DNA from: Pseudomonadota bacterium
Lineage (GTDB): Bacteria > Pseudomonadota > Gammaproteobacteria > Burkholderiales > Burkholderiaceae_C
Length of the DNA: 64,000 bases
Assembly: GCA_021805825.1 (NCBI GenBank)
Contig: JAJZEC010000008.1
Span: 1-64,000 of the forward strand
Reading direction: 5' to 3'
The translations under genes and the position numbers were made by a program. This document shows positions 36,465 through 45,273 of the stretch, in pieces (position 1 is the first letter of the stretch; each line of letters begins with the position of its first letter). The notes beneath the pieces are model-generated. The model saw nothing but the letters and a program-made list of their open reading frames with translations, searched no databases and had not been told where the DNA came from.

Positions 36465-37835
36465 GTGAAACGCAAGCTGTACATCGCCCTGCTGCTCGGC
36501 AGCATGTCGGTCGCTGCCCAGGCGGCCCAGTTCGGTCCGCTGAGCCTGTCGGGCTTCTTCAAGTACGAGGAGGGTGTGGCCAACAACGTCGGCACCACCT
36601 ACAACAACCACAGCATGCCGACGCAGTGCTACGGCGACTCGCGCGAGATCCTGCCCAACAAGGGCCAGGGCAAGGACTGCTGGCCGACCGGCGTCGGCAC
36701 CGTGACCACGCCGTCGCCGATGCTGCAGGTCACCGCAGCGGTGCGCCACGAGTTCGACAACGCGGTGAAGATCGAGGGCGTGGTGACGCGGCGCATCCGC
36801 AACGGTTCGGAGGACGTGGTCGGCCAGAACTGGTACGAGAAGTACGTGGGGATTTCCTACCCCTCGCTGGGTTCGCTGAAGCTCGGCACCCAGATGGCCC
36901 GCGCCTGGTCGCGCCAGGACGGCTTCAGCTACCCCATCGGACTGTCGACCGCGTGGAGCGAGACCGGCGCTGGATTCGGCTTCTTTCCCGACGCCTTGCG
37001 CTACACCTCGCGCATGCTCTACCTGCCCTTCGGCAAGTTGACGCTGGAGGCGACCTACGCGACCGGCCATGCGAACAACATCGCCTATGACCCCGTGTCG
37101 AACGGACCGAACCAGTCGACGGTACCGCGCATGCTCGAACTGTTCGCCCAGTTCTCCAACCACAACAACCTGATCGAGTTCACCTACGAGAACAGCCATG
37201 GCGCCGGGCAGTCGTCGTGGGGCAAGAACGCCTTCGTCGGCGCCACGAACCTGCCGGCGCTGATCGTCAACGGCACTGACTACTACAGCAGCACGCCGCG
37301 GCAGAGCGTGGCGATCCTGGAAGGCGACCATTGGTTCAACCCGTTGTGGATGCTCACCTGGGGGGTGCGCCACAGCTACTGGTCCGGCTCGGCGATCCAG
37401 TGCGGCTACGACCCGGTGCATGGATACTGCACCTACCCGTCCGGGGGCTTCAACTACACCCAGATGACCTACAAGGGGCAGACGTACTGGCCCGGCTACT
37501 CGGCGTCGGAGAACGATTTCCTGCTCGGCCTCAGCCACTACCACGGCCTGTGGACCTACACCGCGGGCATGGTGTACCTGGGTCGCGCGCGCACCGACAA
37601 CCCGAGCAACTGGGGGCAGGACAACTGGGCGGTGATCACCAACCTGGGCATCTACCGCAAGGTGCCGGAGATCTACCGCACCCTCAGCGTCTACGGAGGC
37701 CTCGGCTACGTGCATTTCGGCCATCTCGGGCCGGCGCCGATGAGCATGCCCAGCAACTCCCAGTTCTCCGGGATCAATTCGATGGTCAGCCGATCCGGCG
37801 AGACCTTCACCCTGGGCGCGCTGCTCACCTTCTGA
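36465..37835 (+). CDS. Outer-membrane porin, candidate glucan-oligosaccharide channel
   Basis: 456 residues. Signal peptide KRKLYIALLLGSMSVAAQAA with cleavage near AQAA. The mature part alternates polar and hydrophobic residues as beta-strands and ends in Phe (GALLTF), the outer-membrane assembly signal. Rich in Tyr and Trp, as carbohydrate channels are. It takes the place that a SusC/TonB receptor has in Bacteroidetes laminarin loci. GTG 36465 has RBS AAGGAGA. It lies between the GH30 and GH81 genes in the operon. Confidence 0.82.
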   Translation: MKRKLYIALLLGSMSVAAQAAQFGPLSLSGFFKYEEGVANNVGTTYNNHSMPTQCYGDSREILPNKGQGKDCWPTGVGTVTTPSPMLQVTAAVRHEFDNAVKIEGVVTRRIRNGSEDVVGQNWYEKYVGISYPSLGSLKLGTQMARAWSRQDGFSYPIGLSTAWSETGAGFGFFPDALRYTSRMLYLPFGKLTLEATYATGHANNIAYDPVSNGPNQSTVPRMLELFAQFSNHNNLIEFTYENSHGAGQSSWGKNAFVGATNLPALIVNGTDYYSSTPRQSVAILEGDHWFNPLWMLTWGVRHSYWSGSAIQCGYDPVHGYCTYPSGGFNYTQMTYKGQTYWPGYSASENDFLLGLSHYHGLWTYTAGMVYLGRARTDNPSNWGQDNWAVITNLGIYRKVPEIYRTLSVYGGLGYVHFGHLGPAPMSMPSNSQFSGINSMVSRSGETFTLGALLTF

Positions 37836-37901
37836 ATTTCCTTGCCCGCAATTCCCCTGCCCGGAATCCCCGGGCGACATGAACAGAACCAGGAGACAGC
37901 C

Positions 37902-40202
37902 ATGGCGAAGATCACCAAGGCCCTGCTCGGCACGGCGGCGATGCTCGCGGCGCTGCCCGCGCTGGCAGCGACCGCCAACCCGCGCATTCCCGACGGGCTC
38001 GGCGGCTACTACGCAAGGCCCCATCGCGGGGGCTTTTTCAGTTCGGCCGGCGCCCAGCCGCCGATCGCCCTCTACCGCACGCCGCAGATGATGCGGCAGG
38101 CGGCCCCGACCAGCCAGTGGTATTCGTCGGTGATGTTCACCCGCTGGTCCTATCCTCTGTACGCGATTCCGGTGAGCTACCGCGCGGTTCCCGACGGCTG
38201 GCAGGTCGGCGTGCCCACGCAGCATGTGCAGACGGCGCGCGACGGCTACGCCCAGGTGGTGTGGCCGCACCGCGCGCAACTCACCGTGCAGCCCGATTTC
38301 AAGCCGTCGGCCGCGCTGCTCGCCGGGCACGGCGACTGGAGCGCCACGGTGGCCATGAACGGTGGCGGCCACAGCCTGCAGGCGACCGTGGTGCAGGGTT
38401 GCCCCTACAGCTACTACCGCACCGACACCACGCGCGTGGATCTGCGGCTGGCGGCGCCCGGCCAGGCGCTGGCGCAGGCCGGCGCCGACGGCAGCCAGGT
38501 GTTCCGCGTGGATGGCCAGGCCTACGCCGTGTACCCGGCGCAGGGAGCGAGCGCGCACTGGGTGTCGCCCACCGACCTGCAATTGCAGTTGCCGGCGGGC
38601 CATGGCTACTTCTCCATCGCCGCGCTGCCCGACACCAGCGCCGCGACCCTGGCGCTGTTCGCCGCCCACGCCTACGCCTTCGTCACCAACACCCGCGTGC
38701 ACTGGAAGTACGACAGGGCGAGCAGCCAGGTGATCACCGACTTCGACTTCAGCACCCAGTCGATGCAGGGCGGGCAGAGCGTGCCCATCGTCGGGCTGTT
38801 CCCCAACCTGTGGTACGGGCAGCAGATCCCGGGTCTGCTGCAGGCCGGCTTCCCCAGCGTGCGCGGCCGCGTCAAGCTGCTCGTCGCCAGCCATTTCCAG
38901 ACGCGCCTGACCTACCACGGCATCGTTCCCTTCTGGCCGCAGCTGCCCGCCGCCGCGGGGGGCAGCCGTGTCGACACCCTGCTCGGCGGCGACGTGGCCA
39001 AGATGCCCGAGGCCTTCGAACTGCAGGGCAACGGCACCTACTGGGTGGGCAAGGGACTGGGGCGCGCTGCGCAGCTGATGGACATCGCCTACGCGCAGCA
39101 CCGGCTGTCGGACGCCAGGGATCTGGCGGGCATGCTGCAGCGGCACTTCGCGCAGTTCTTCTCCGGCAACAGCTCGACCAGCTACTTCGTGGTCAACCAC
39201 TCGCTGGGAACGACGCTGGGCTATCCGTCGGAGTACGGGAGCGTCAGCCACATGAACGACCACCATTTCCACTATGGCTACTGGATCAACGCAGCCGCAC
39301 AGCTGGCGCTGCACGATCCGCAGTGGGCCAGCCCCCAGCACTGGGGCGGCATGGTGCAGCTGCTGGTCGACGACATCGCCACCAGCCGCCACGGGCTGGC
39401 CAGCTACCCCTTCCTGCGCAACTTCGATCCCTATGAGGGCCATTCGTGGGCGAGCGGCGATGCGGCGATGAACGCCGGCAACAACCAGGAATCCTCGTCC
39501 GAGGCGGTCAACGCCTGGGCCGGGCTGATCTTCTGGGGCGCGGCCACCGGCAACACCCGCCTGGAGGATCAGGGCATCTACATGTACACCACCGAGGTGC
39601 ACTCGATCGAGGACTACTGGTTCGACATCCACCACATCGTGTTCGCACCGCAGTACCACCGCGTGCTGGCGGCGCAGGTGTTCGGCGACAAGTACACCTA
39701 CAACACCTGGTGGACGCAGAACCCGCGGGAGATCCAGGGCATCAACCTGCTGCCGATGACCACGGCGTCGACCTATCTCGGGCGGGATCCGCGCTACGTC
39801 ACGAACTTCTTCCTCGCCATGGACAAGATGAGCCAGCGCTACGCCAACGCCGGCATGAGCGACGGTACCCCGGCGGACATCTGGCAGGATGTGTTCGCCG
39901 AGTACCGGGCGCTGGCGTCCCCCGCACAGGCCCGCGCCGCATGGAACTCCCAGGGTTCGACCGAAGGCGGCGACAGCCGCACGCATACCTACTACTGGAT
40001 CCGCAGCCTGCAGTACATGGGGACGCCGGACTTCGACGTCACCGCCGACACCCCGCTGTACGCCGTGTTCCGCAAGCCGGACGGCGAGGTCACCCACGTC
40101 GCCTACAACGCCGGCGCGACGCCGCTGGCGGTGCGCTTCAGCGACGGCACCACGCTGAGCGTGGCCGCGCATGCACTGGGCGTGGCGCGCAGCAAATCCT
40201 GA
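37902..40202 (+). CDS. GH81 endo-beta-1,3-glucanase
   Basis: 766 residues. Signal peptide MAKITKALLGTAAMLAALPALA. GH81 motifs are NDHHFHYGYWI, YEGHSWASG and GNNQESSSEAVNAW, the last with the catalytic glutamates near Glu530 and Glu534. It cleaves beta-1,3-glucan chains internally outside the cytoplasm, giving oligosaccharides for the porin or ABC transporter. RBS AGGAGA before ATG 37902. Confidence 0.93.
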   Translation: MAKITKALLGTAAMLAALPALAATANPRIPDGLGGYYARPHRGGFFSSAGAQPPIALYRTPQMMRQAAPTSQWYSSVMFTRWSYPLYAIPVSYRAVPDGWQVGVPTQHVQTARDGYAQVVWPHRAQLTVQPDFKPSAALLAGHGDWSATVAMNGGGHSLQATVVQGCPYSYYRTDTTRVDLRLAAPGQALAQAGADGSQVFRVDGQAYAVYPAQGASAHWVSPTDLQLQLPAGHGYFSIAALPDTSAATLALFAAHAYAFVTNTRVHWKYDRASSQVITDFDFSTQSMQGGQSVPIVGLFPNLWYGQQIPGLLQAGFPSVRGRVKLLVASHFQTRLTYHGIVPFWPQLPAAAGGSRVDTLLGGDVAKMPEAFELQGNGTYWVGKGLGRAAQLMDIAYAQHRLSDARDLAGMLQRHFAQFFSGNSSTSYFVVNHSLGTTLGYPSEYGSVSHMNDHHFHYGYWINAAAQLALHDPQWASPQHWGGMVQLLVDDIATSRHGLASYPFLRNFDPYEGHSWASGDAAMNAGNNQESSSEAVNAWAGLIFWGAATGNTRLEDQGIYMYTTEVHSIEDYWFDIHHIVFAPQYHRVLAAQVFGDKYTYNTWWTQNPREIQGINLLPMTTASTYLGRDPRYVTNFFLAMDKMSQRYANAGMSDGTPADIWQDVFAEYRALASPAQARAAWNSQGSTEGGDSRTHTYYWIRSLQYMGTPDFDVTADTPLYAVFRKPDGEVTHVAYNAGATPLAVRFSDGTTLSVAAHALGVARSKS

Positions 40203-40222
40203 ATCCCCTGAAGGAGCAGCAC

Positions 40223-41236
40223 ATGTCCAAGACTCTACTCGCAAGCGTGCTGGCAGCACTGTTGCTGGCCGGCTGTGGCTCAAGCTCGATCCCCAGCACA
40301 GCTTCGAGCTCGGGCTCGAGCTCGAACACGGGCACCAACACGGGCACGACCAGCGTGCCCGGCACCACGGCCACCGGCGGCCTGGCCGCGAACTACAAGA
40401 CCACGGTGTGGGAGGACAACTTCGCCAACGACGCGCCGGGTGCCCCCAGCAGCACCTACTGGGCGGCCGAGGTCGGCAACGGTGCCGGCGCGCCCTACAA
40501 CAACCCCGGCTGGGGCAACAACGAGGCCGAGTACTACCTGGCCAGCAACGCCCAGGTGGTGGGAGGCTACCTCGACCTGCACGGGCAGGCCGACTCCACG
40601 GTGTCGGGCAACACCTGCAGCGGCGCGCCCTGCGCCTACTCGTCGGCCAAGCTCACCTCGGTGCAGACGGTCGACCTGAGCAAGCCGGGGTTCCTGGAGG
40701 TCAAGGCGTCGCTGCCGACGGTGTCGGGAGCCTGGCCGGCCATCTGGCTGTTGCCGGGGACGACTCCGGCGGGCAATCCGAACGCCACGCAGCCGGTGTG
40801 GCCGATCGGCGGCGAGATCGACATGGCGGAGTGGCTGGGCAAGTATTTCAGCGGCCAGGACTCGCTGGTGCAGAGCACCCTGCATCTGCCGTCGCCGGCA
40901 ACCGGCGGCTACGCCGACAACTACGAGTACCAGAAGATCACCCTGTCGAGCCCGCTGTCGGGGAATTTCCACCTCTACCAGCTGGCCTGGACTCCCGGTC
41001 AGATCGAGTTCGCGGTGGACAACCAGACGGTCATGACCTGCACCGAGAGCAGCATGAGCTGCACGACCATCGCCGGCGGCAGCTATCCGGCGAACGCGAT
41101 CTGGCCCTATGGAACCACCTACACGCAGTACTACCTGATCCTGAACCTGGCCATCGGCGGCAACCTGGGTGGCACGCCGGCGGCGAATTTCAACCAGACC
41201 ATGCAGGTCGCCTACGTGCGCTACATGACGCCTTGA
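40223..41236 (+). CDS. GH16 lipoprotein, laminarinase-like
   Basis: 337 residues. Lipobox LLAGC (Cys18), a Ser/Thr/Gly linker, then a GH16 jelly-roll. The catalytic ExDxxE is intact: Glu198, Asp200 and Glu203 in GGEIDMAEWLG. AIWLLPG and YYLILNLAIGGNLGG are typical of endo-beta-1,3-glucanases. It probably acts on the cell envelope on polymeric glucan. It lies 20 bp after the GH81 gene. Confidence 0.92.
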   Translation: MSKTLLASVLAALLLAGCGSSSIPSTASSSGSSSNTGTNTGTTSVPGTTATGGLAANYKTTVWEDNFANDAPGAPSSTYWAAEVGNGAGAPYNNPGWGNNEAEYYLASNAQVVGGYLDLHGQADSTVSGNTCSGAPCAYSSAKLTSVQTVDLSKPGFLEVKASLPTVSGAWPAIWLLPGTTPAGNPNATQPVWPIGGEIDMAEWLGKYFSGQDSLVQSTLHLPSPATGGYADNYEYQKITLSSPLSGNFHLYQLAWTPGQIEFAVDNQTVMTCTESSMSCTTIAGGSYPANAIWPYGTTYTQYYLILNLAIGGNLGGTPAANFNQTMQVAYVRYMTP

Positions 41237-41254
41237 GCGAAAGGGAGACGGATC

Positions 41255-42178
41255 ATGGAGGAGCAGGCGGAGGGGCAGGGGGGCATGCAGCGTGCGGGCT
41301 GGATCCTGCGCTGGCACGACGAATTCGACGGCGACCGCGTCGACACCACCAAGTGGCATTGCGAGCAGGGCAACGGTTTCCACGACCCCTACAGCGGGCA
41401 GTGGGTTCCCGGCTGGGGCAACGAGGAGCTGCAGTACTACACCGCCGATCCCGGCAACGTGTTCGTGCGCGACAGCGTGCTGCACATCCGCGCGTTGCAG
41501 GAGCAGCGCGAAGGCTGTGCCTACACCTCCGCGCGCCTGCGCAGCCGCGCCGCCGACGGCAGCGCGCTGTTCGCCCAGCGCTACGGCCGCTTCGAATTCC
41601 GCGCCCGCGTTCCGCAGGGCAAGGGGCTGTGGCCGGCGGTGTGGATGCTGCCGCTGGAGGAACAGTACGGGCGCTGGGCGGCCTCCGGGGAGATCGATGT
41701 CGTCGAGGTCTGCGGCGACGCCGGGCACGAGGCGCTGGGCAGCATCCATTTCGGCTGCTCCTTCCCGGAGCGCGAGCTGATCACCCACCGGCTGGCGCAT
41801 GGCGGCAGCCTGGCGGACTGGCATTGCTACGCCGTCGAGTGGGATCCGGGTTGCATTTCCTGGGAGTTCGACGGCCGCAAGTGGGCGCAGGAGAATTTCT
41901 GGTGGAGTTGCAGCAAGACCCGCGACGGCGCCGGCGTGCGCCCGCAGGGCGAGCACGAGCTCAACGCCTGGCCGGCGCCCTTCGACCGCCCGTTCTACCT
42001 GGTGATGAACATTGCCGTGGGCGGCAATTTTCCCGGAACCCCCGACGCCTCGACCCCGTTCCCGGCCGAGCTGATGCTCGACTATGTGCGGGTGTACGAG
42101 CGCGCCGGGGGCTACGCAGACGCAGCGCCACGCGGCAAGGGCCGCCTGCCGTGGCAGGAGGAAGACCATGTCGCGTGA
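41255..42178 (+). CDS. GH16 beta-1,3-glucanase without signal peptide
   Basis: 307 residues. Complete GH16: WHDEFDGDRVDTTKW, PGWGNEELQYYT and the catalytic Glu146, Asp148 and Glu151 in SGEIDVVEVCG. The N-terminus (MEEQAEGQGGMQRAG) is acidic and polar, with no export signal and no better upstream start, so the enzyme looks cytoplasmic. It would then work on imported oligosaccharides. Good RBS (AAGGGAGACGG). Confidence 0.9.
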   Translation: MEEQAEGQGGMQRAGWILRWHDEFDGDRVDTTKWHCEQGNGFHDPYSGQWVPGWGNEELQYYTADPGNVFVRDSVLHIRALQEQREGCAYTSARLRSRAADGSALFAQRYGRFEFRARVPQGKGLWPAVWMLPLEEQYGRWAASGEIDVVEVCGDAGHEALGSIHFGCSFPERELITHRLAHGGSLADWHCYAVEWDPGCISWEFDGRKWAQENFWWSCSKTRDGAGVRPQGEHELNAWPAPFDRPFYLVMNIAVGGNFPGTPDASTPFPAELMLDYVRVYERAGGYADAAPRGKGRLPWQEEDHVA

Positions 42179-43127
42179 GCATGGTACCCACAACATGCTG
42201 GACGCGCAGGGCGTCCAGCGCTGGTGGCAGGCCCGAACGGTCGAGGACATCGCGGGAGCGATGTCCTGGCCGCCGCAGGCGCCCAGCCAGTTGCTGCAGT
42301 CGCGGGATCTGCCCGCGGCGTGGCGGCGCAGCCTGGAGGCCGGCTTGCACGGCCTGTGCTTCAGCCCCTATCGTCCGGGGCAGCGGCCCGGCATGCGGAT
42401 CGACGAGGAGGCGATTTCCGAGCGCCTGCGGATCATCCGGCCTTATACGCAGTGGATCCGCAGCTTTTCCTGCACGCTGGGGCACGAGGCCACGCCGCTC
42501 CTGGCGCGCGACTCCGGGTTGAAGACCCTGGTCGGTGCGTGGCTGGGTATCGACGAGGAGCGCAACCGCGAGGAAATCGAAGGCCTGGTGGAACTCGCCC
42601 GCCAGGGGCTGGTGGACATCGCCGCGGTGGGCAATGAAGTGCTGCTGCGCGGCGACCTCGGCGAGGACGCGCTGCTGGGCTACATCGAAGAGGTACGGGC
42701 GCGTGCGCCCGGGGTTCCGGTGGGCTATGTCGATGCCTACTTCCTGTTCGAGAAGCATCCGCGCGTGACGGCGGCCTGCGACGTGGTGCTGGTCAATTGC
42801 TATCCCTTCTGGGAGAGCTGTCCGCGCGAGCAGGCGCTGCATGCCATGCAGGCCATGTACCTGCGCGCGGTGGGCGTCGCGGGAGGCAGGCCGGTGGTCA
42901 TCGCCGAGACCGGCTGGCCCGACCGCGGCGCGCCGCAGGGCGCGGCCGTGCCTTCGGTCGACGATGCGCTGTGCTATTTCATCGACGCCCAGGATTGGGC
43001 GCGGCGCAACGGCGTGCCGATGTTCTATTTCTCCTCCTTCGACGAGGCCTGGAAGGTGGATGCGGAGGGCGATGTCGGCGTCGCCTGGGGCTTGTGGGAC
43101 GAACAGGGCAGACTCAAGCATGCTTGA
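42168..43127 (+). CDS. GH17-family beta-1,3-glucanase-like enzyme A, cytoplasmic
   Basis: 319 residues. GH17 pattern: GLHGLCFSPYRPGQRPG at the first strand, acid/base Glu157 in AVGNEVLLRG and nucleophile Glu247 in VIAETGWPD. No signal peptide. Clearly paralogous to the GH17 domain fused to the GPH transporter (45274): both have VNCYPFWE.CP, GAWL and an F.EAW or F.ESWK ending, and the two catalytic Glu residues are 90 apart in each. It overlaps the GH16 gene by 11 bp, with AGGAGGAAG inside that gene as RBS. Confidence 0.87.
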   Translation: MSREHGTHNMLDAQGVQRWWQARTVEDIAGAMSWPPQAPSQLLQSRDLPAAWRRSLEAGLHGLCFSPYRPGQRPGMRIDEEAISERLRIIRPYTQWIRSFSCTLGHEATPLLARDSGLKTLVGAWLGIDEERNREEIEGLVELARQGLVDIAAVGNEVLLRGDLGEDALLGYIEEVRARAPGVPVGYVDAYFLFEKHPRVTAACDVVLVNCYPFWESCPREQALHAMQAMYLRAVGVAGGRPVVIAETGWPDRGAPQGAAVPSVDDALCYFIDAQDWARRNGVPMFYFSSFDEAWKVDAEGDVGVAWGLWDEQGRLKHA

Positions 43128-44061
43128 CGACCAGGTGGTGCCGGTGCTTCCCTGCGCGCCGGCGATCTGCTATTCCGGCTACCGCGCCGGCCAGAGCCCG
43201 GCCACTGCGCAGTTTCCCTCGCGCGAGCAGATCCTCGAGGATCTGCTGCTGCTGCAGCGGCACTGGAGACTGATCCGGCTGTACGACTGCGGGCCGCACG
43301 CGCAGCGCGTGCTCGAGGTCATCCACCGCGAGGGGCTGCAGCTGCGCGTGCTGCTGGGGGCCTACCTGGAGGCCGAGATCGACAACCCGCGGTGCCCCTG
43401 GGGCGGCTGCCATGACGCGCAGACCCTGCGCGCCAACCGCCTGCGCAACGAGGCCGAAGTCGACGGCCTGATCGAGCTGGCGCGCCGCTACCCGCGGGAA
43501 GTCGTTGCCGGAGCGGTGGGCAACGAGGCCTGTGTGGACTGGACCGACCACCTGGTGGCGCCGTCGCGGGTGCGCGAACTGCTGCGCCGGGTGCGGCGCG
43601 GCGTCGAGCTCCCGTTGACGGTGTGCGACAACTACGTGCCGTGGCTGGGCGAGCTCGGCGCCGAAGTCGGCGCGGAGGTCGATTTCGTGTCGCTGCACAC
43701 CTACCCGGTGTGGGAGAACAAGAGCATCGAGCACGCCCTCGACCACACGCAGGCCAACTACCAGGAGGTGGCGCGGGCCTTCGCCGGCAAGCAGGTGGTG
43801 ATCACCGAGGCCGGCTGGCCGAGCGCGGCCAACGGGCGCGGTTTTCCCGCGGTGCATGCCTCCGAGGGTCTGCAGCGACTGTACCTGCATGCCCTGCTCG
43901 ACTGGACGCAGCGCGCCGGCATCACCTGCTTCGTGTTCGAGGCCTTCGACGAAAAGTGGAAGGGCTCGGACGACCCGCTGGAGCCGGAGAAGCACTGGGG
44001 CATCTACACCGAGGCCCGTCTGCCCAAGCGCTTCGTGGCCGGCGCACAGGCGCGGGGCTAG
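43120..44061 (+). CDS. GH17-family enzyme B, cytoplasmic, divergent
   Basis: 313 residues. GH17-like: GYRAGQSPA, acid/base Glu136 in AVGNEACVDWTDH, nucleophile Glu230 in ITEAGWPS, and VDFVSLHTYPVWE in place of the VNCYPFWE seen in the other two. It is more distant from them and may have a different linkage or chain-length preference. No signal peptide. It overlaps gene A by 8 bp. Confidence 0.83.
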   Translation: MLDDQVVPVLPCAPAICYSGYRAGQSPATAQFPSREQILEDLLLLQRHWRLIRLYDCGPHAQRVLEVIHREGLQLRVLLGAYLEAEIDNPRCPWGGCHDAQTLRANRLRNEAEVDGLIELARRYPREVVAGAVGNEACVDWTDHLVAPSRVRELLRRVRRGVELPLTVCDNYVPWLGELGAEVGAEVDFVSLHTYPVWENKSIEHALDHTQANYQEVARAFAGKQVVITEAGWPSAANGRGFPAVHASEGLQRLYLHALLDWTQRAGITCFVFEAFDEKWKGSDDPLEPEKHWGIYTEARLPKRFVAGAQARG

Positions 44062-44064
44062 GCC

Positions 44065-45135
44065 ATGAGCCAGGTGCTCCTGCGGGCATTGTGCAAGGAC
44101 TATGGCGCGCGCCAGGTCATCCGGGGCATCGATCTGGAGGTACGCAGCGGCGAGTTCATGGTGTTCGTCGGCCCCTCCGGCTGCGGCAAGACCACCACCC
44201 TGCGCATGATCGCCGGGCTGGAGTCGATCAGTTCCGGCGATCTGCTGATCGACGGCGTGCGGGCGAACGACCAGGGGCCGTTGCAGCGTGGCGCGGCGAT
44301 GGTGTTCCAGAGCTACGCCCTGTACCCGCACATGACCGTCGAGGAGAACATGGCCTTTCCGCTGCGCATGGCCGGCGTGCCGCGCGCGCAGCGCCGCCTG
44401 CGCGTGGCGGAGGTCGCGCGCACCCTGGGTCTGGAGCGTCACCTCGGGCACCTGCCGCGCCAGCTCTCCGGCGGCGAGCGCCAGCGGGTGGCGATCGGGC
44501 GCGCCATCGTGCGCCGACCGAAGGTCTTCCTGTTCGACGAACCCTTGTCGAACCTGGACGCATCGCTGCGCGTGGACATGCGCATCGAACTTGCGCGCCT
44601 GCACCGCGAGATCGGAACGACCATGATCTACGTCACCCACGACCAGGTGGAGGCGATGACCATGGGGCAGCGCATTGCCGTGTTCCGTGCGGGGCGCATC
44701 GAGCAGGTCGGCCCTCCGATGGAGTTGTTCGACACCCCGGCGACCGAATTCGTCGCCAGGTTCCTCGGCACCCCGCCGATGAACATGCTGGAGCAGCCTG
44801 CCGACGACGCGGCCGAGGCCTGCCGAGGGCTCTGGCAGGCGCTGGCCGCCGCGGCCGCGCAGGGGGCGCAGCGCATCGGCGTGCGTCCGCAGCATCTGCT
44901 GGTCGACGCGGCCGGGGAGGGGGTTGCAGCGCGCGTGGATTTTGTCGAGCATCTGGGGGATTCGTCGATCCTGCACCTGCGCCTGCAGGGTGTCGACACG
45001 GTCTGGCGGGCCCAGCTGCGCGGCGCGCAGGCGCGCAGCCACGCGGCAGGGCAGATGGTCGGACTGCGGGTGGGCGGGCCGGTGCACGCCTTCGATGCCG
45101 AGGGACGGCGCATCGATGGCGGGGCGCCTGCCTGA
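44065..45135 (+). CDS. ABC transporter ATPase, MalK/UgpC type
   Basis: 356 residues. Walker A GPSGCGKTT, Q-loop FQSYALYPHMTVEEN, signature LSGGERQR, Walker B FLFDEPLSNLD, switch His in VTHDQ. The C-terminal TOBE/regulatory domain includes GVRPQHLLV. It powers the two permeases at 31764 and 32741 although separated from them by seven other genes. Last gene of the operon, 3 bp after GH17 enzyme B. Confidence 0.92.
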   Translation: MSQVLLRALCKDYGARQVIRGIDLEVRSGEFMVFVGPSGCGKTTTLRMIAGLESISSGDLLIDGVRANDQGPLQRGAAMVFQSYALYPHMTVEENMAFPLRMAGVPRAQRRLRVAEVARTLGLERHLGHLPRQLSGGERQRVAIGRAIVRRPKVFLFDEPLSNLDASLRVDMRIELARLHREIGTTMIYVTHDQVEAMTMGQRIAVFRAGRIEQVGPPMELFDTPATEFVARFLGTPPMNMLEQPADDAAEACRGLWQALAAAAAQGAQRIGVRPQHLLVDAAGEGVAARVDFVEHLGDSSILHLRLQGVDTVWRAQLRGAQARSHAAGQMVGLRVGGPVHAFDAEGRRIDGGAPA

Positions 45136-45210
45136 ACCAGCCCGAGGCACGCTGGGGAATTCCCTAGAGGCGCGCGCCGACGTCTCCGGCTAGGCTTCGC
45201 ATGCAGATAT

Positions 45211-45222
45211 GAAAGCGCTTTC
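45211..45222. promoter_or_regulatory. LacI-type operator 4
   Basis: Perfect GAAAGCGCTTTC, 52 bp before the GPH-GH17 gene. Identical to operator 1. It puts the transporter fusion under the same regulator as the ABC operon. Confidence 0.8.
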
Positions 45223-45273
45223 AAAAACACTGCGGCCGCATGCGCAACCGGCCGTGCCCGAGGACGACAGCTG

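Noticed and set aside
36357-40283. A 1308-codon open frame on the minus strand across the porin and GH81 genes
   Set aside because: It is antisense to two genes with clear families. Long antisense frames are expected at this G+C, and its translation shows no family or usual composition.
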